Of a DNA stretch of 64,000 nt, positions 24,879 to 32,721 are shown in pieces; positions within the stretch are counted from its first letter, which is position 1; the number at the start of each line of letters is the position of its first letter. Under the pieces are notes generated by a model that was not told where the DNA came from, did no database searches, and worked only from the letters and a program-made list of their open reading frames with translations. A program made the translations under genes and the position numbers. Location of the stretch: NCBI RefSeq assembly GCF_003031405.1, contig NZ_CP020469.1, positions 124,001-188,000 on the forward strand. The letters run 5' to 3'. This DNA comes from Halomonas sp. 'Soap Lake #6' (GTDB lineage Bacteria > Pseudomonadota > Gammaproteobacteria > Pseudomonadales > Halomonadaceae).

Positions 24879-26927
24879 TTACATCTGGGAATTTTCAGGC
24901 GGTTCGCCGATAGTGCCGGGCATAGCCTGCACATGGCCCATCTGCTCACCGGCCAGGGTGAGAAAGTGCAGGTGGCGTTCATACTCGGCCACCAAGTCAC
25001 CAATCACCTGTCCACGGGTATAACCGTTAAGGTCTTTATCCTGGCCGCCTTCCGCCAGATAAACGTCCAAACGCACATAGAAGTCATCGTCTGCACGGAT
25101 GAAGCTAGGCGTACGCATGCGGTGCGGGCACACCTGGTAGACAAAGCTTGTGGCATCGCCAAAATCTACCTGGAGCGTCAAGTTAGGCAGTGATTCACCT
25201 TCAAAGTGCTCTTCAGTGACGTTGGCGGTTTGGCCGCGGCTTTCAAGCTCTTGAGCAAACTGGGTCATGGCCGGACGAATCGAGTGCTCAAGGGTTGCAG
25301 CCGCACCTGCTCGTGTGGAGGTATCCAGGGCGCGGTCCAAACGCTCGCGCCAGTCGCCACCAGGGGCGCTACCGGCAATCATACGACGGGCGTCGGCTTT
25401 TCTGCCTTCAAGTTTCAACGCTTTGTACATACCCACCATGACGGCAAAAATGACCAGCGAGAACGGCAGTGCGGTAATCACTACGGCGCTTTGCAGCGCG
25501 GCAAGCCCGCCTGCCATTAGCAAGGCGATGGTGATCAGACCGATCACTGCTGACCAGAAAATACGCAGTTTCACCGGAGCATCGTGGTTTACGTCACTCA
25601 AAATAGAGGTGAAATTGGCCAGTACCAGCGCGCCGGAATCCGCTGAAGTAATAAAGAACACAATGCCCAGTACAGTAACGGCGGCAGCAGTAATGCCCAC
25701 GTAGGGGTAGTACTCGAGCAGTGTGTAGAGCGTGGTTTGTGGGGTGTTGAGTGCTTGCTCACCCAGCTCGGCAACGCCCTGGTTGGCGACCAGTTCAATA
25801 CCGCTGTTACCAAAGATTGACATCCACACCATCATAAAGGCCAGCGGAATAAACAAGGCGCCGGCGACAAATTCACGGATGGTACGACCACGGGAGATAC
25901 GCGCCAGGAACAGGCCCACGAATGGGGTCCAGGCAATCCACCAGCCCCAGAAGAAGATTGTCCACCACATTTTCCACTCTTGGGCATCTTCACCGGCAAA
26001 GGCGTAGGTATCAAAGCTGGCACCAACAAACCCGGAGAGATAGTCACCGGCGTTATTGACCACTTTATCCAGTAATACCAGCGTGTCGCCGGAAAAGAGC
26101 ACAAATAGCATTAGTGCTAATGCCAGCAGCATGTTGAACTCAGAGAGGCGGCGAATGCCTTTCTCGACACCGGTTACTACGGAAATGGTCGCCAAAATCA
26201 CCACCAGCACAATCAGGATCACCTGCACGCTAAGCGTTTCCGGCACGCCGAACATATAGGTGAGGCCATAGTTGAGCTGCATCACCCCAATACCAAGACT
26301 GGTGGCAATACCAAACACAGTCGAAATAACCGCAGTAATGTCTACTGCATTGCCAATTGGGCCGTGGATACGTTTGCCCAGTATTGGGTAGAGCGCACTG
26401 CGAATAGCCAGCGGCAAGCGGTGGCGGTAGCTGAAGTAAGCCAGCGCCATACCCATCAACACGTACAGCCCCCAACCGGAGAGCCCCCAGTGCAGATAGG
26501 TTTGAACGACGGCATTACGCATCGCAGCCTGGCTTTCCGGGGTTAAATCCGGCGGTGCCAAGTAGTGCGCAACCGGCTCGGCAACACTGAAGAACAGCAG
26601 GTCGATACCGATACCCGCGGCAAATAGCATGGCTGACCAGGAGAGCAGTGAAAACTCGGGCCGTGAATGATCAGGGCCAAGCCGGATACTACCAAAACGT
26701 GACATACCAATGGCAACCACAAATATCAGGTAAGCCACAATAGCCAGCATGTAGTACCAGCCAAAGGTTTTGCTCACCCAGGCAAGACCCGCATCAAAAA
26801 AGGCGCCTGCTTGCTCGGTGAATACCATGGTGAGCACTAAGAAGATAAGGATACCGGCCACACTGCCGTGGAAAACCACAGGGTTGAGCCGGTCGCGAGA
26901 GGGGAGAGCTGAATTGTCTTTCGCCAT
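24879..26927 (-). CDS. betT: BCCT-family choline transporter, BetT type
   Basis: A 682-residue inner-membrane transporter with twelve helices over residues 15-510 and the BCCT signature around WWIAWTPFVGLFLARISRG. A long hydrophilic C-terminal tail of about 170 residues is typical of proton-coupled, osmotically regulated BetT rather than shorter betaine carriers such as OpuD. It brings in choline for glycine betaine synthesis under salt stress. A BetI-like palindrome lies about 50 bp upstream of its start. The bet biosynthetic genes and betI are not in the window. Confidence 0.93.
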   Translation of the reverse strand: MAKDNSALPSRDRLNPVVFHGSVAGILIFLVLTMVFTEQAGAFFDAGLAWVSKTFGWYYMLAIVAYLIFVVAIGMSRFGSIRLGPDHSRPEFSLLSWSAMLFAAGIGIDLLFFSVAEPVAHYLAPPDLTPESQAAMRNAVVQTYLHWGLSGWGLYVLMGMALAYFSYRHRLPLAIRSALYPILGKRIHGPIGNAVDITAVISTVFGIATSLGIGVMQLNYGLTYMFGVPETLSVQVILIVLVVILATISVVTGVEKGIRRLSEFNMLLALALMLFVLFSGDTLVLLDKVVNNAGDYLSGFVGASFDTYAFAGEDAQEWKMWWTIFFWGWWIAWTPFVGLFLARISRGRTIREFVAGALFIPLAFMMVWMSIFGNSGIELVANQGVAELGEQALNTPQTTLYTLLEYYPYVGITAAAVTVLGIVFFITSADSGALVLANFTSILSDVNHDAPVKLRIFWSAVIGLITIALLMAGGLAALQSAVVITALPFSLVIFAVMVGMYKALKLEGRKADARRMIAGSAPGGDWRERLDRALDTSTRAGAAATLEHSIRPAMTQFAQELESRGQTANVTEEHFEGESLPNLTLQVDFGDATSFVYQVCPHRMRTPSFIRADDDFYVRLDVYLAEGGQDKDLNGYTRGQVIGDLVAEYERHLHFLTLAGEQMGHVQAMPGTIGEPPENSQM

Positions 26928-26974
26928 GGAGGCAGACTCCTGTTGTTAGACAAGGTGAGGCAGAGTATTTATTT

Positions 26975-26990
26975 TTGAATGAACGTTCAA
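26975..26990. promoter_or_regulatory. BetI-like operator upstream of betT
   Basis: TTGAATGAACGTTCAA: outer arms TTGAA and TTCAA around a perfect GAACGTTC palindrome, embedded in T/A-rich arms (TATTTATT on the left, ATAAAATA on the right). This resembles the TTGAACGTTCAA-type sites of the choline-responsive repressor BetI. It lies 48-63 bp before the betT start. Confidence 0.65.
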
Positions 26991-27076
26991 ATAAAATACG
27001 TGGTTTAGTCACCCAATTCAAGCTAGCACCTTTAACCAGATGCGCCGAACACCCTGCTATTCCAGAGTATAGAGAC

Positions 27077-27099
27077 AAAAAAGCCCGGCAAAGCCGGGC
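27077..27099 (-). terminator. Terminator after the Spy/CpxP-like gene
   Basis: A perfect 7-bp stem (GCCCGGC with GCCGGGC) with an AAA loop, followed on the minus strand by six T. Confidence 0.88.
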
Positions 27100-27129
27100 G
27101 CTTAAAGCATTTAAACGGTGATTAAATGG

Positions 27130-27531
27130 TTACTCAGCAGCATTTTCCACTGCAGGCTTTTCATGCTGATGACCACGTTTACCGTGCCCACGTTCGCTAC
27201 GCTGCTCTGCATGCACCTCGCGCATTGCTTCGCTTACTGCCTGCCGCTCCTCCTCAGTGAGAATCTCAGCGATTCGAGCGTGATACTCCTCTTGCAGTGC
27301 TTTTACTGCTTCACGATGCTCGGCGTGGGCTTCATTCAGCGCGTCTTGTTGCTCCTCGCTTAGCTCAGCACGCTGGTAGACTTCCTGGCGGCGCTCTTCC
27401 ATACGCTCTGCCATTTGTTCGCGATCGTAGCCGCGCCCTTCATGGTGGCCTGCCTGGGCAGTGAATGCCAAGGGCATTAAGGCTACGGCAAATAGGGCGG
27501 GGGCAAATAGTTGGCGAAGTGACATCTTCAT
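27130..27531 (-). CDS. Spy/CpxP-like periplasmic protein
   Basis: A 133-residue exported protein (signal peptide about 1-27, AQA cleavage) that is almost entirely charged alpha-helix, rich in E, R, Q and H. LSEEQQDALNEAHAEH and ILTEEERQAVSEAM are LTxxQ-like repeats typical of the Spy/CpxP family of periplasmic chaperones and metal-linked stress proteins. The GHHEGRG and GHGKRGHQHEK ends are histidine-rich and could bind metal. It is a single-gene unit, divergent from the lipoprotein esterase. Confidence 0.75.
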   Translation of the reverse strand: MKMSLRQLFAPALFAVALMPLAFTAQAGHHEGRGYDREQMAERMEERRQEVYQRAELSEEQQDALNEAHAEHREAVKALQEEYHARIAEILTEEERQAVSEAMREVHAEQRSERGHGKRGHQHEKPAVENAAE

Positions 27532-27709
27532 GGCATACCTCTTAATAGGTTAGCGGATGCTAAGTTGACGATCTCAGTATCGTAGAGTGGCGTGCAAGCC
27601 GTTTGCACAAAGTGTGCAACAACCGTGATCATTTACAGGGCTAGGGGGGCGTTGCGTTAAGTGGGGCTCTGTTAACAACAAGAGTTAACCAAAAGATCAG
27701 GAGGCATGA

Positions 27710-28624
27710 ATGCCAGCTCTACGTGCGATACGTCAGTGCCTTAGTTTAGGCACTCTAATACTACTCATCAGTGGGTGCGGCTCAACACACCAAGGAGCGC
27801 TTTCCCTCACTGCTGAAGAAGAGGCCAATCGTAAGCAGGAAGTGACCTTTACCCGTCTACAGCCTCAGCGCTACACCCCCGATGAGTGGCCCCAAGTGCT
27901 ATATGCCCGAGTACTGCTACCCGATACGCTGAATGCTAAGCAACGGCCAGCGGCGTTGATTGTACATGGCGGCGGCTGGCGCAACCGCAGCCCCGACGAC
28001 ATGGATGGCATTGCCGAGCAACTAGCGCAGCAGGGGTACGTGACAGTCAATATTGAGCATCGCTTTGCCCCTGAGTACCGTTTTCCTACCCAGTTACATG
28101 ATCTACAGCAGGCGATGGCATGGATTCATGCTAACTCGCAAGAGTGGCAGGTAGATACCAATCGCATCGTGGGTGTCGGGTTTTCGTCCGGTGCGCACTT
28201 AGTGAGTCTGCTGGCACTGGCTGGGGTAGAGGGAGCGTTGGCCAAGCCCTATGGCGGTGAACATAGTCGTCTAGCCGCTGTGCTGGCAGGAGGGCTGCCG
28301 AGTGATTTACTGAAATTTGATGATGGCCGTCTGGTGGTCGACTTTATTGGCGGTACCCGTGCTGAAGAAAACGAGGCCTATCAATTAGCATCCCCCGCCC
28401 GGCAAATTACGCCACAGGCACCGCCATTTTTTCTATTTCACGGCAGCTGGGATCGGTTAGTACCGGTGGATCACGCTACTGATTTTTATCAAGCTTTGCA
28501 GGAAAACAACATTGAAAGCGAACTTTACCTGCAAAGCTTTCGGGGGCACTTTGCCAGCTTTTTGTTCCGCGGCAGTGCCATTGAGGCGGGTATCGCATTT
28601 CTCAATCGGCAGGTAAACCATTAG
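27710..28624 (+). CDS. Alpha/beta-hydrolase lipoprotein (esterase/lipase family)
   Basis: A 304-residue protein with a lipoprotein signal (LLISGCGS, cysteine at residue 23). The alpha/beta-hydrolase core has an HGGGW oxyanion motif, nucleophile serine in GFSSGAH, aspartate in GSWDRLVPVDH and a likely catalytic histidine in FRGHFASF, as in hormone-sensitive-lipase-like carboxylesterases. AGGAGG five bases before the ATG fixes the start at 27710. The substrate is unknown; it probably acts in the periplasm, anchored to a membrane. Confidence 0.85.
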   Translation: MPALRAIRQCLSLGTLILLISGCGSTHQGALSLTAEEEANRKQEVTFTRLQPQRYTPDEWPQVLYARVLLPDTLNAKQRPAALIVHGGGWRNRSPDDMDGIAEQLAQQGYVTVNIEHRFAPEYRFPTQLHDLQQAMAWIHANSQEWQVDTNRIVGVGFSSGAHLVSLLALAGVEGALAKPYGGEHSRLAAVLAGGLPSDLLKFDDGRLVVDFIGGTRAEENEAYQLASPARQITPQAPPFFLFHGSWDRLVPVDHATDFYQALQENNIESELYLQSFRGHFASFLFRGSAIEAGIAFLNRQVNH

Positions 28625-28650
28625 TTTTCAGTTGCCTCTTTTAACGATCA

Positions 28651-28692
28651 GGTTGTCAAATGTGCCCGGAGTCCACGGTGTATTTGACAACC
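28651..28692. terminator. Long inverted repeat between convergent genes
   Basis: Perfect 11-bp arms (GGTTGTCAAAT at 28651-28661 and ATTTGACAACC at 28682-28692) around a 20-base loop. No T-run follows, so this may be a factor-independent hairpin shared by the convergent genes, or a protein-binding site. Confidence 0.5.
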
Positions 28693-28702
28693 GTCGCACC
28701 TA

Positions 28703-29203
28703 TTAGGACATGGCAAATGACATTGCTTCAATAACCGCTCCTTCATCGAGATCCATCTGGCGAACGAGTTTGCTTAACTGCCCCATGGCTTCTTGAAGAG
28801 CGCTATTCAGGCTGGACATTTCCTTCTGCAGGGCGCTGAGCTTTGCTTGGCGTTGCTCATCGCTCAGGGATTGGTCGCGCATGGCATCTTCCAGCTCCTG
28901 CTGCTTCTCACTGATCTTTTCTCGATATTCTACTATCCGCTTTAGTAGCTCTTTAATCTCCTGCGGCAGATTACTGTCCTCTATGTTGGCTTTTTTTGTT
29001 TCTTGGCTACTCTCAGCTTTTTCTGAAGAGAAGACGATTCCTTTTGCCAGCGGGGAAAGGTCGACATGAATGCCTGCACTGCTCCCCGATGTACCCGATA
29101 TGTCTGACGCCACCGATGCTACTGTGCTGCCACTGCTTGGCGGCTCATTACTTGTAGGTTGTGCGCCGAAATAAGCAGGCCCTGTGTATAAAGAGATAGT
29201 CAT
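28703..29203 (-). CDS. Coiled-coil protein of unknown function
   Basis: A 166-residue protein with no signal peptide. Residues 1-60 are Ser/Gly/Thr-rich and probably disordered. Residues about 75-155 form a charged coiled coil (KRIVEYREKISEKQQELEDAM, SALQKEMSSLNSALQEAM) and it ends in an amphipathic tail. The ATG at 29203 has AGAGG five bases upstream; the frame opening at 29227 lacks one. I do not recognise the family. Another coiled-coil protein with a similar design is encoded at 52394-53341. Confidence 0.65.
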   Translation of the reverse strand: MTISLYTGPAYFGAQPTSNEPPSSGSTVASVASDISGTSGSSAGIHVDLSPLAKGIVFSSEKAESSQETKKANIEDSNLPQEIKELLKRIVEYREKISEKQQELEDAMRDQSLSDEQRQAKLSALQKEMSSLNSALQEAMGQLSKLVRQMDLDEGAVIEAMSFAMS

Positions 29204-29576
29204 GACAACCTCTAGTAAACGTATCAATAGCTAACATCGTCAGCTTAAAAGGCGCTGCAGCGCCTGCCTTAACACGCTTATAAGTATTAAGCGGGCTAAC
29301 AATGATATCGTCAGATAGCACCAATACTTTAGTTTTTTAGCGATACTGCCATTGGTGCGGGCACTACACTGTTTAAGCGTCAGGGGCTAATCCGAAGGGC
29401 TAAGTTAGGAGGGCTAAGTTAGAAGCGCTCAGTTAGAAGGACTAAGCGAGGACTAGACTTTAGTTGCGTTCTGACTTCATGCAAGGTTGGTGACAGTTTC
29501 GTGGGGTAGCGTTTGAGGTGCACAGAGTGATTCCTGTGTCAAAACATCAACAAACTTATAAAAAGAGAGCCTCGCT
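29204..29576. other. 373-bp regulatory region upstream of the tctC-type gene
   Basis: It holds a perfect 14-bp palindrome (GGCGCTGCAGCGCC at 29251-29264) and a 14-bp tandem repeat array (29384-29452). No gene is credible. The promoter of the tripartite tricarboxylate operon should lie between the array and 29577. Confidence 0.6.
29384..29452. repeat. 14-bp tandem repeat, four copies plus one degenerate
   Basis: GGGCTAAGTTAGGA (29397) is followed in register by GGGCTAAGTTAGAA (29411), GCGCTCAGTTAGAA (29425) and GGACTAAGCGAGGA (29439). A 13-base partial copy precedes at 29384. The array lies 125-195 bp upstream of the binding-protein start. Confidence 0.8.
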
Positions 29577-30590
29577 ATGCTTAACACTTCCCGCGCTTCA
29601 CTATCGTTTAATCTTAAATCTTTATTGGTAGGTGCAACGGCCGCCATTGCTTCACTGTCGATTGCGCTTCCTGCTGTAGCTGATGATTTTCCGACGAGAC
29701 CGCTCAACGTGGTGGTGGGCTTTGGTACTGGCGGAAGTGCGGATCGCTTGGCCCGTATTATGTCGGGCCATATCTCGGAAGAAGTTGGCGTACCGGTACA
29801 AGTGACCAACCGCCCAGGTGCGGGAACGCAGGTAGCCTCCAACTATGTGCTTAACGTTCCTGACGATGGCTATACCCTCTACGCCTCGACATTTGCGCCT
29901 TACCTGCCTAACTCTATCCTGACCGGTGGGGCTAACTTTAGTGTCGATGACTTTTCTTATATCAACTTTCAGTGGTTCGATTTAGACCTTATCGCTGCCA
30001 ATAAAGATAGCGGTTACGAAGACTTACCCAGCTTACTGGAAGCCATTCGCGAAGAGCGTGGCCAGGTACGTGGTGCCGTGGTGCAAGGCTCTGCTGGTCA
30101 TTTAATGGTTCGCTTGCTGTTGGATGAGGCGGGTATTCCCCAAGAAAACCTCAACTTGGTGACCTATAACAGCGGTGGGGAAGCACGTTCAGCAGTAGCG
30201 GGTGGTCAGGTGGATTTTGTCTCTATCAGTGCTCAAGGCAGTGAGGGGATTCGTGAGTTTCTTACCCCACTGGCGATTGTGAGCGATGAGCGTATTGAGC
30301 AGTGGGATGTGCCGCCGATCAATGAAGCATTAGCACCGATGGATCTTGAAGTGCCGGTACTACAAGGCTCCATGCGTGGCTTTGCGGTAACAAGTGAAAT
30401 GGAGCGCCAACACCCAGAGCGTTTTGAGAAGCTCTCTTCGGCGATTCAAAGTGCTCTCGCCCGTAAAGATGTACAAGAGCAACTTGAGCGCAATGAAATG
30501 GGGGGTGTCTGGGTTGGCCCAGAACGCTCCAACGAATTGATGCGTGAGAACTATCAAGTGTTTGAAAAGTACGCCCACTTGCTGAACTAA
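29577..30590 (+). CDS. tctC: Tripartite tricarboxylate transporter binding protein (TctC/Bug family)
   Basis: A 337-residue periplasmic binding protein. A Sec signal covers about residues 1-35 (AVA cleavage) and the mature chain has the Bug/TctC fold: PLNVVVGFGTGGSADRLAR, VTNRPGAGTQVASNYV and DGYTLYAS segments. It delivers a carboxylate to the TctBA permease encoded downstream. A strong hairpin separates it from tctB, and the two-component system that probably controls the operon is convergent downstream of tctA. The ligand (citrate, another tricarboxylate or other acid) cannot be assigned. Confidence 0.93.
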   Translation: MLNTSRASLSFNLKSLLVGATAAIASLSIALPAVADDFPTRPLNVVVGFGTGGSADRLARIMSGHISEEVGVPVQVTNRPGAGTQVASNYVLNVPDDGYTLYASTFAPYLPNSILTGGANFSVDDFSYINFQWFDLDLIAANKDSGYEDLPSLLEAIREERGQVRGAVVQGSAGHLMVRLLLDEAGIPQENLNLVTYNSGGEARSAVAGGQVDFVSISAQGSEGIREFLTPLAIVSDERIEQWDVPPINEALAPMDLEVPVLQGSMRGFAVTSEMERQHPERFEKLSSAIQSALARKDVQEQLERNEMGGVWVGPERSNELMRENYQVFEKYAHLLN

Positions 30591-30646
30591 TGTTTGCGAG
30601 TTGACGTTTCAACATTCATTTTCCTAACTAATCCTTCCATGATAGT

Positions 30647-30672
30647 TGGCCCCTGTTGTTAATAAGGGGCCA
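30647..30672 (+). terminator. Attenuator-like hairpin between tctC and tctB
   Basis: Perfect 8-bp arms TGGCCCCT (30647-30654) and AGGGGCCA (30665-30672) with a 10-base loop. It lies between the stop at 30590 and the tctB ATG at 30688. No T-run follows, so it may act as an mRNA-stabilising 3-prime end for tctC. Confidence 0.65.
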
Positions 30673-30687
30673 GCATGGGGTTTTACC

Positions 30688-31137
30688 ATGTCTGAATATA
30701 AACGTGACTATGGGGACTTTATCGTTCTCATGGGCCTGGCTGGCTTTACGCTGTGGTATTTATTAGATGCCATTCGTGTATCGGCTACTCCCCAGAATCT
30801 GCTGCTCATACTGCCACTTGCCATCATAGTGCTAGCGATTATCGCGCTTGAGTTAGCGCTGCGCTTGAAGCATGGCTCGCTATTCAAGTCTTCTGCAGAC
30901 GAGCCCCTGCGTAAAACATTACCCGTGGTGGGCTTATTTGCCGCCTATGTATTGTCACTTGAAACCTTGGGCTTTGATGTTGCCACCGTGCTTTTTTTGG
31001 CACTGTTCTTGATCCTGAAAGGGGAGCGCAACTGGTTACTGGTAGGTGGCTATAGCGTTGCTTTTGGGCTTGGTGTCGCGTTCTTTTTTTCGCAGATGCT
31101 GCCTTATCCCATGACACTACTGCTGCTACCAAGCTAA
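30688..31137 (+). CDS. tctB: Tripartite tricarboxylate transporter small permease (TctB)
   Basis: A 149-residue membrane protein with four hydrophobic helices, TctB-like in size and layout (YGDFIVLMGLAGFTLWYLLD at the start, a LETLGFDVATVLFLALF helix, a final QMLPYPMTLLLL). The frame extends back to a TTG at 30646, but that lies in the intercistronic hairpin, so the ATG at 30688 is the better start. It ends nine bases before tctA. Confidence 0.9.
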   Translation: MSEYKRDYGDFIVLMGLAGFTLWYLLDAIRVSATPQNLLLILPLAIIVLAIIALELALRLKHGSLFKSSADEPLRKTLPVVGLFAAYVLSLETLGFDVATVLFLALFLILKGERNWLLVGGYSVAFGLGVAFFFSQMLPYPMTLLLLPS

Positions 31138-31146
31138 GGAGACAAC

Positions 31147-32658
31147 ATGATTGATTTTGGCGCGGTCGGGCAGGGTATGGATCTGCTTTTTTCCAGTTTT
31201 GGCCCTTGGTTGGTAGTAGTGCCGGGTATCATCTTAGGGCTAATTTTTGGCGCTACTCCTGGTCTGCAAATTTCCATGGCCATGGCAATTTTCCTGCCCA
31301 TGACCATGTACATGGATTTTATTCAGGCCATGCTGTTTCTCACCGCTATTTTTACCGGTGGCTCATTTGGTGCTGGTATCCCCGCTATCCTGATGAACAT
31401 ACCGGGTACCTCTTCGGCGATCGCCACCGCTTTTGATGGTTACCCAATGGCGCGTAAGGGCCAGCATAATCAGGCGTTAGGTGTCGCGTTAGCATCATCT
31501 GTGATTGGCGCGCTGATCGGGTACGTGGTGCTGTTCTTTATGATTCAGCCGCTTTCGTACATGGTGTTGCGGTTGGGGCCAGCAGAGATGTTTGTGGTTA
31601 TTCTCTGGGGCATGACACTGATTGCGAGCCTAAAAGGCGAGCAGGTTCTCAAAGGGCTAGTGGCTGGTTTCATTGGTCTGTTAGTTGGCACGATTGGGTT
31701 TAGCGAAATCGGTTTGGCTCGCGGCACGATGGGGCAAACATATCTGTTGGATGGCGTGCCGGTTATCCCAGCCATGATGGGGATGTTTGCGGCCTCAGAG
31801 CTGTTCAAGCTGGCGAATAAAGGCTTTATCGTTGAATCTGCTGATGACCGCAAGGTAAAGATTGGCGAGATTTTCGAAGGCTGCAAGATGGCGATCCGCT
31901 ACCCCGTGGTGATGATTCGCGGTGGTTTGATAGGGGTGTTAGTAGGCGCGGTTCCTGGCGTAGGCTCTTCGGTGTCTAACTTGCTTTCTTATATAGAAAC
32001 CAAGCGTCGTGACCGTGATCCCGACTCGTATGGGAAAGGCAATCCAAAGGGCGTAGTGGCATCAGAAGCGGCCAATAGCAGCTCTGAGGGTGGCTCAATG
32101 GCAACGTTGCTGGCGCTTGGGATACCCGGTGGTGGTGCAACAGCGGTTATGTTGGCGGCATTTGCCATGCATAACATTACGGGTGGGCCGCAGTTTATCC
32201 GCCAGCAGACAGATGTGGTTTACGCGATTATTTTTGCTAACTTCGCCCAAGTGTTTCTACTGGTAATCATCGGCTTACTGTTTATTCCGCTTTTGGCCAA
32301 TATCGTTAAGGTACCCATGCGGTTTTTGATTCCTTCGGTACTAGTGCTAGCGGTAATGGGCTCCTTTGGTTTAACCGGTAATATGACGGGCCCCGCCACG
32401 GTACTGGTTTTTGCTGTGATCGGCTGGATATTCCGCCACTACGGCTACTCCGTGCCTGCCGCCGTAATCGGCATGCTGCTGGGGTCGTTGGCTGAAAAGT
32501 CGCTACTCCACTCCTACCAAATCAGCGGTGGTGACATTAGCTATGTGTTTGAGCGCCCAGTGACGCTGGCTATTTTTGCATTACTGCTAATCTCGCTATT
32601 TAGTCAGCCACTAATGAAGCGTCTTAAAGCGCGCCAAGAGGCTGTTCAACTGCGATAA
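31147..32658 (+). CDS. tctA: Tripartite tricarboxylate transporter large permease (TctA)
   Basis: A 503-residue membrane protein with about eleven to twelve helices. TctA hallmarks are clear: GATPGLQISMAMAIFLPMT, FGAGIPAILMNIPGTSSAIA and the second GIPGGGATAVMLAAFAMHN repeat. It is the translocating subunit and completes the tctCBA operon. AGGAG precedes the ATG. Confidence 0.95.
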   Translation: MIDFGAVGQGMDLLFSSFGPWLVVVPGIILGLIFGATPGLQISMAMAIFLPMTMYMDFIQAMLFLTAIFTGGSFGAGIPAILMNIPGTSSAIATAFDGYPMARKGQHNQALGVALASSVIGALIGYVVLFFMIQPLSYMVLRLGPAEMFVVILWGMTLIASLKGEQVLKGLVAGFIGLLVGTIGFSEIGLARGTMGQTYLLDGVPVIPAMMGMFAASELFKLANKGFIVESADDRKVKIGEIFEGCKMAIRYPVVMIRGGLIGVLVGAVPGVGSSVSNLLSYIETKRRDRDPDSYGKGNPKGVVASEAANSSSEGGSMATLLALGIPGGGATAVMLAAFAMHNITGGPQFIRQQTDVVYAIIFANFAQVFLLVIIGLLFIPLLANIVKVPMRFLIPSVLVLAVMGSFGLTGNMTGPATVLVFAVIGWIFRHYGYSVPAAVIGMLLGSLAEKSLLHSYQISGGDISYVFERPVTLAIFALLLISLFSQPLMKRLKARQEAVQLR

Positions 32659-32660
32659 GT

Positions 32661-32721
32661 CTGTTCTGTAATAAACCTGTTCTGTAATAAACCTTTCCCT
32701 CTAAGTAGCAGAGGGAAAGGT
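32661..32721. terminator. 16-bp tandem duplication and bidirectional terminator
   Basis: CTGTTCTGTAATAAAC is duplicated exactly in tandem (32661-32676 and 32677-32692). It is followed by a perfect 12-bp inverted repeat (32691-32702 with 32710-32721) whose stem includes the final codons of the convergent sensor kinase gene (stop at 32701-32703). The hairpin should terminate both tctA and the kinase gene. Confidence 0.75.

Noticed and set aside
30646..30687. TTG start for tctB
   Set aside because: The codon lies in the hairpin between tctC and tctB and would add residues not found in TctB; the ATG at 30688 fits.
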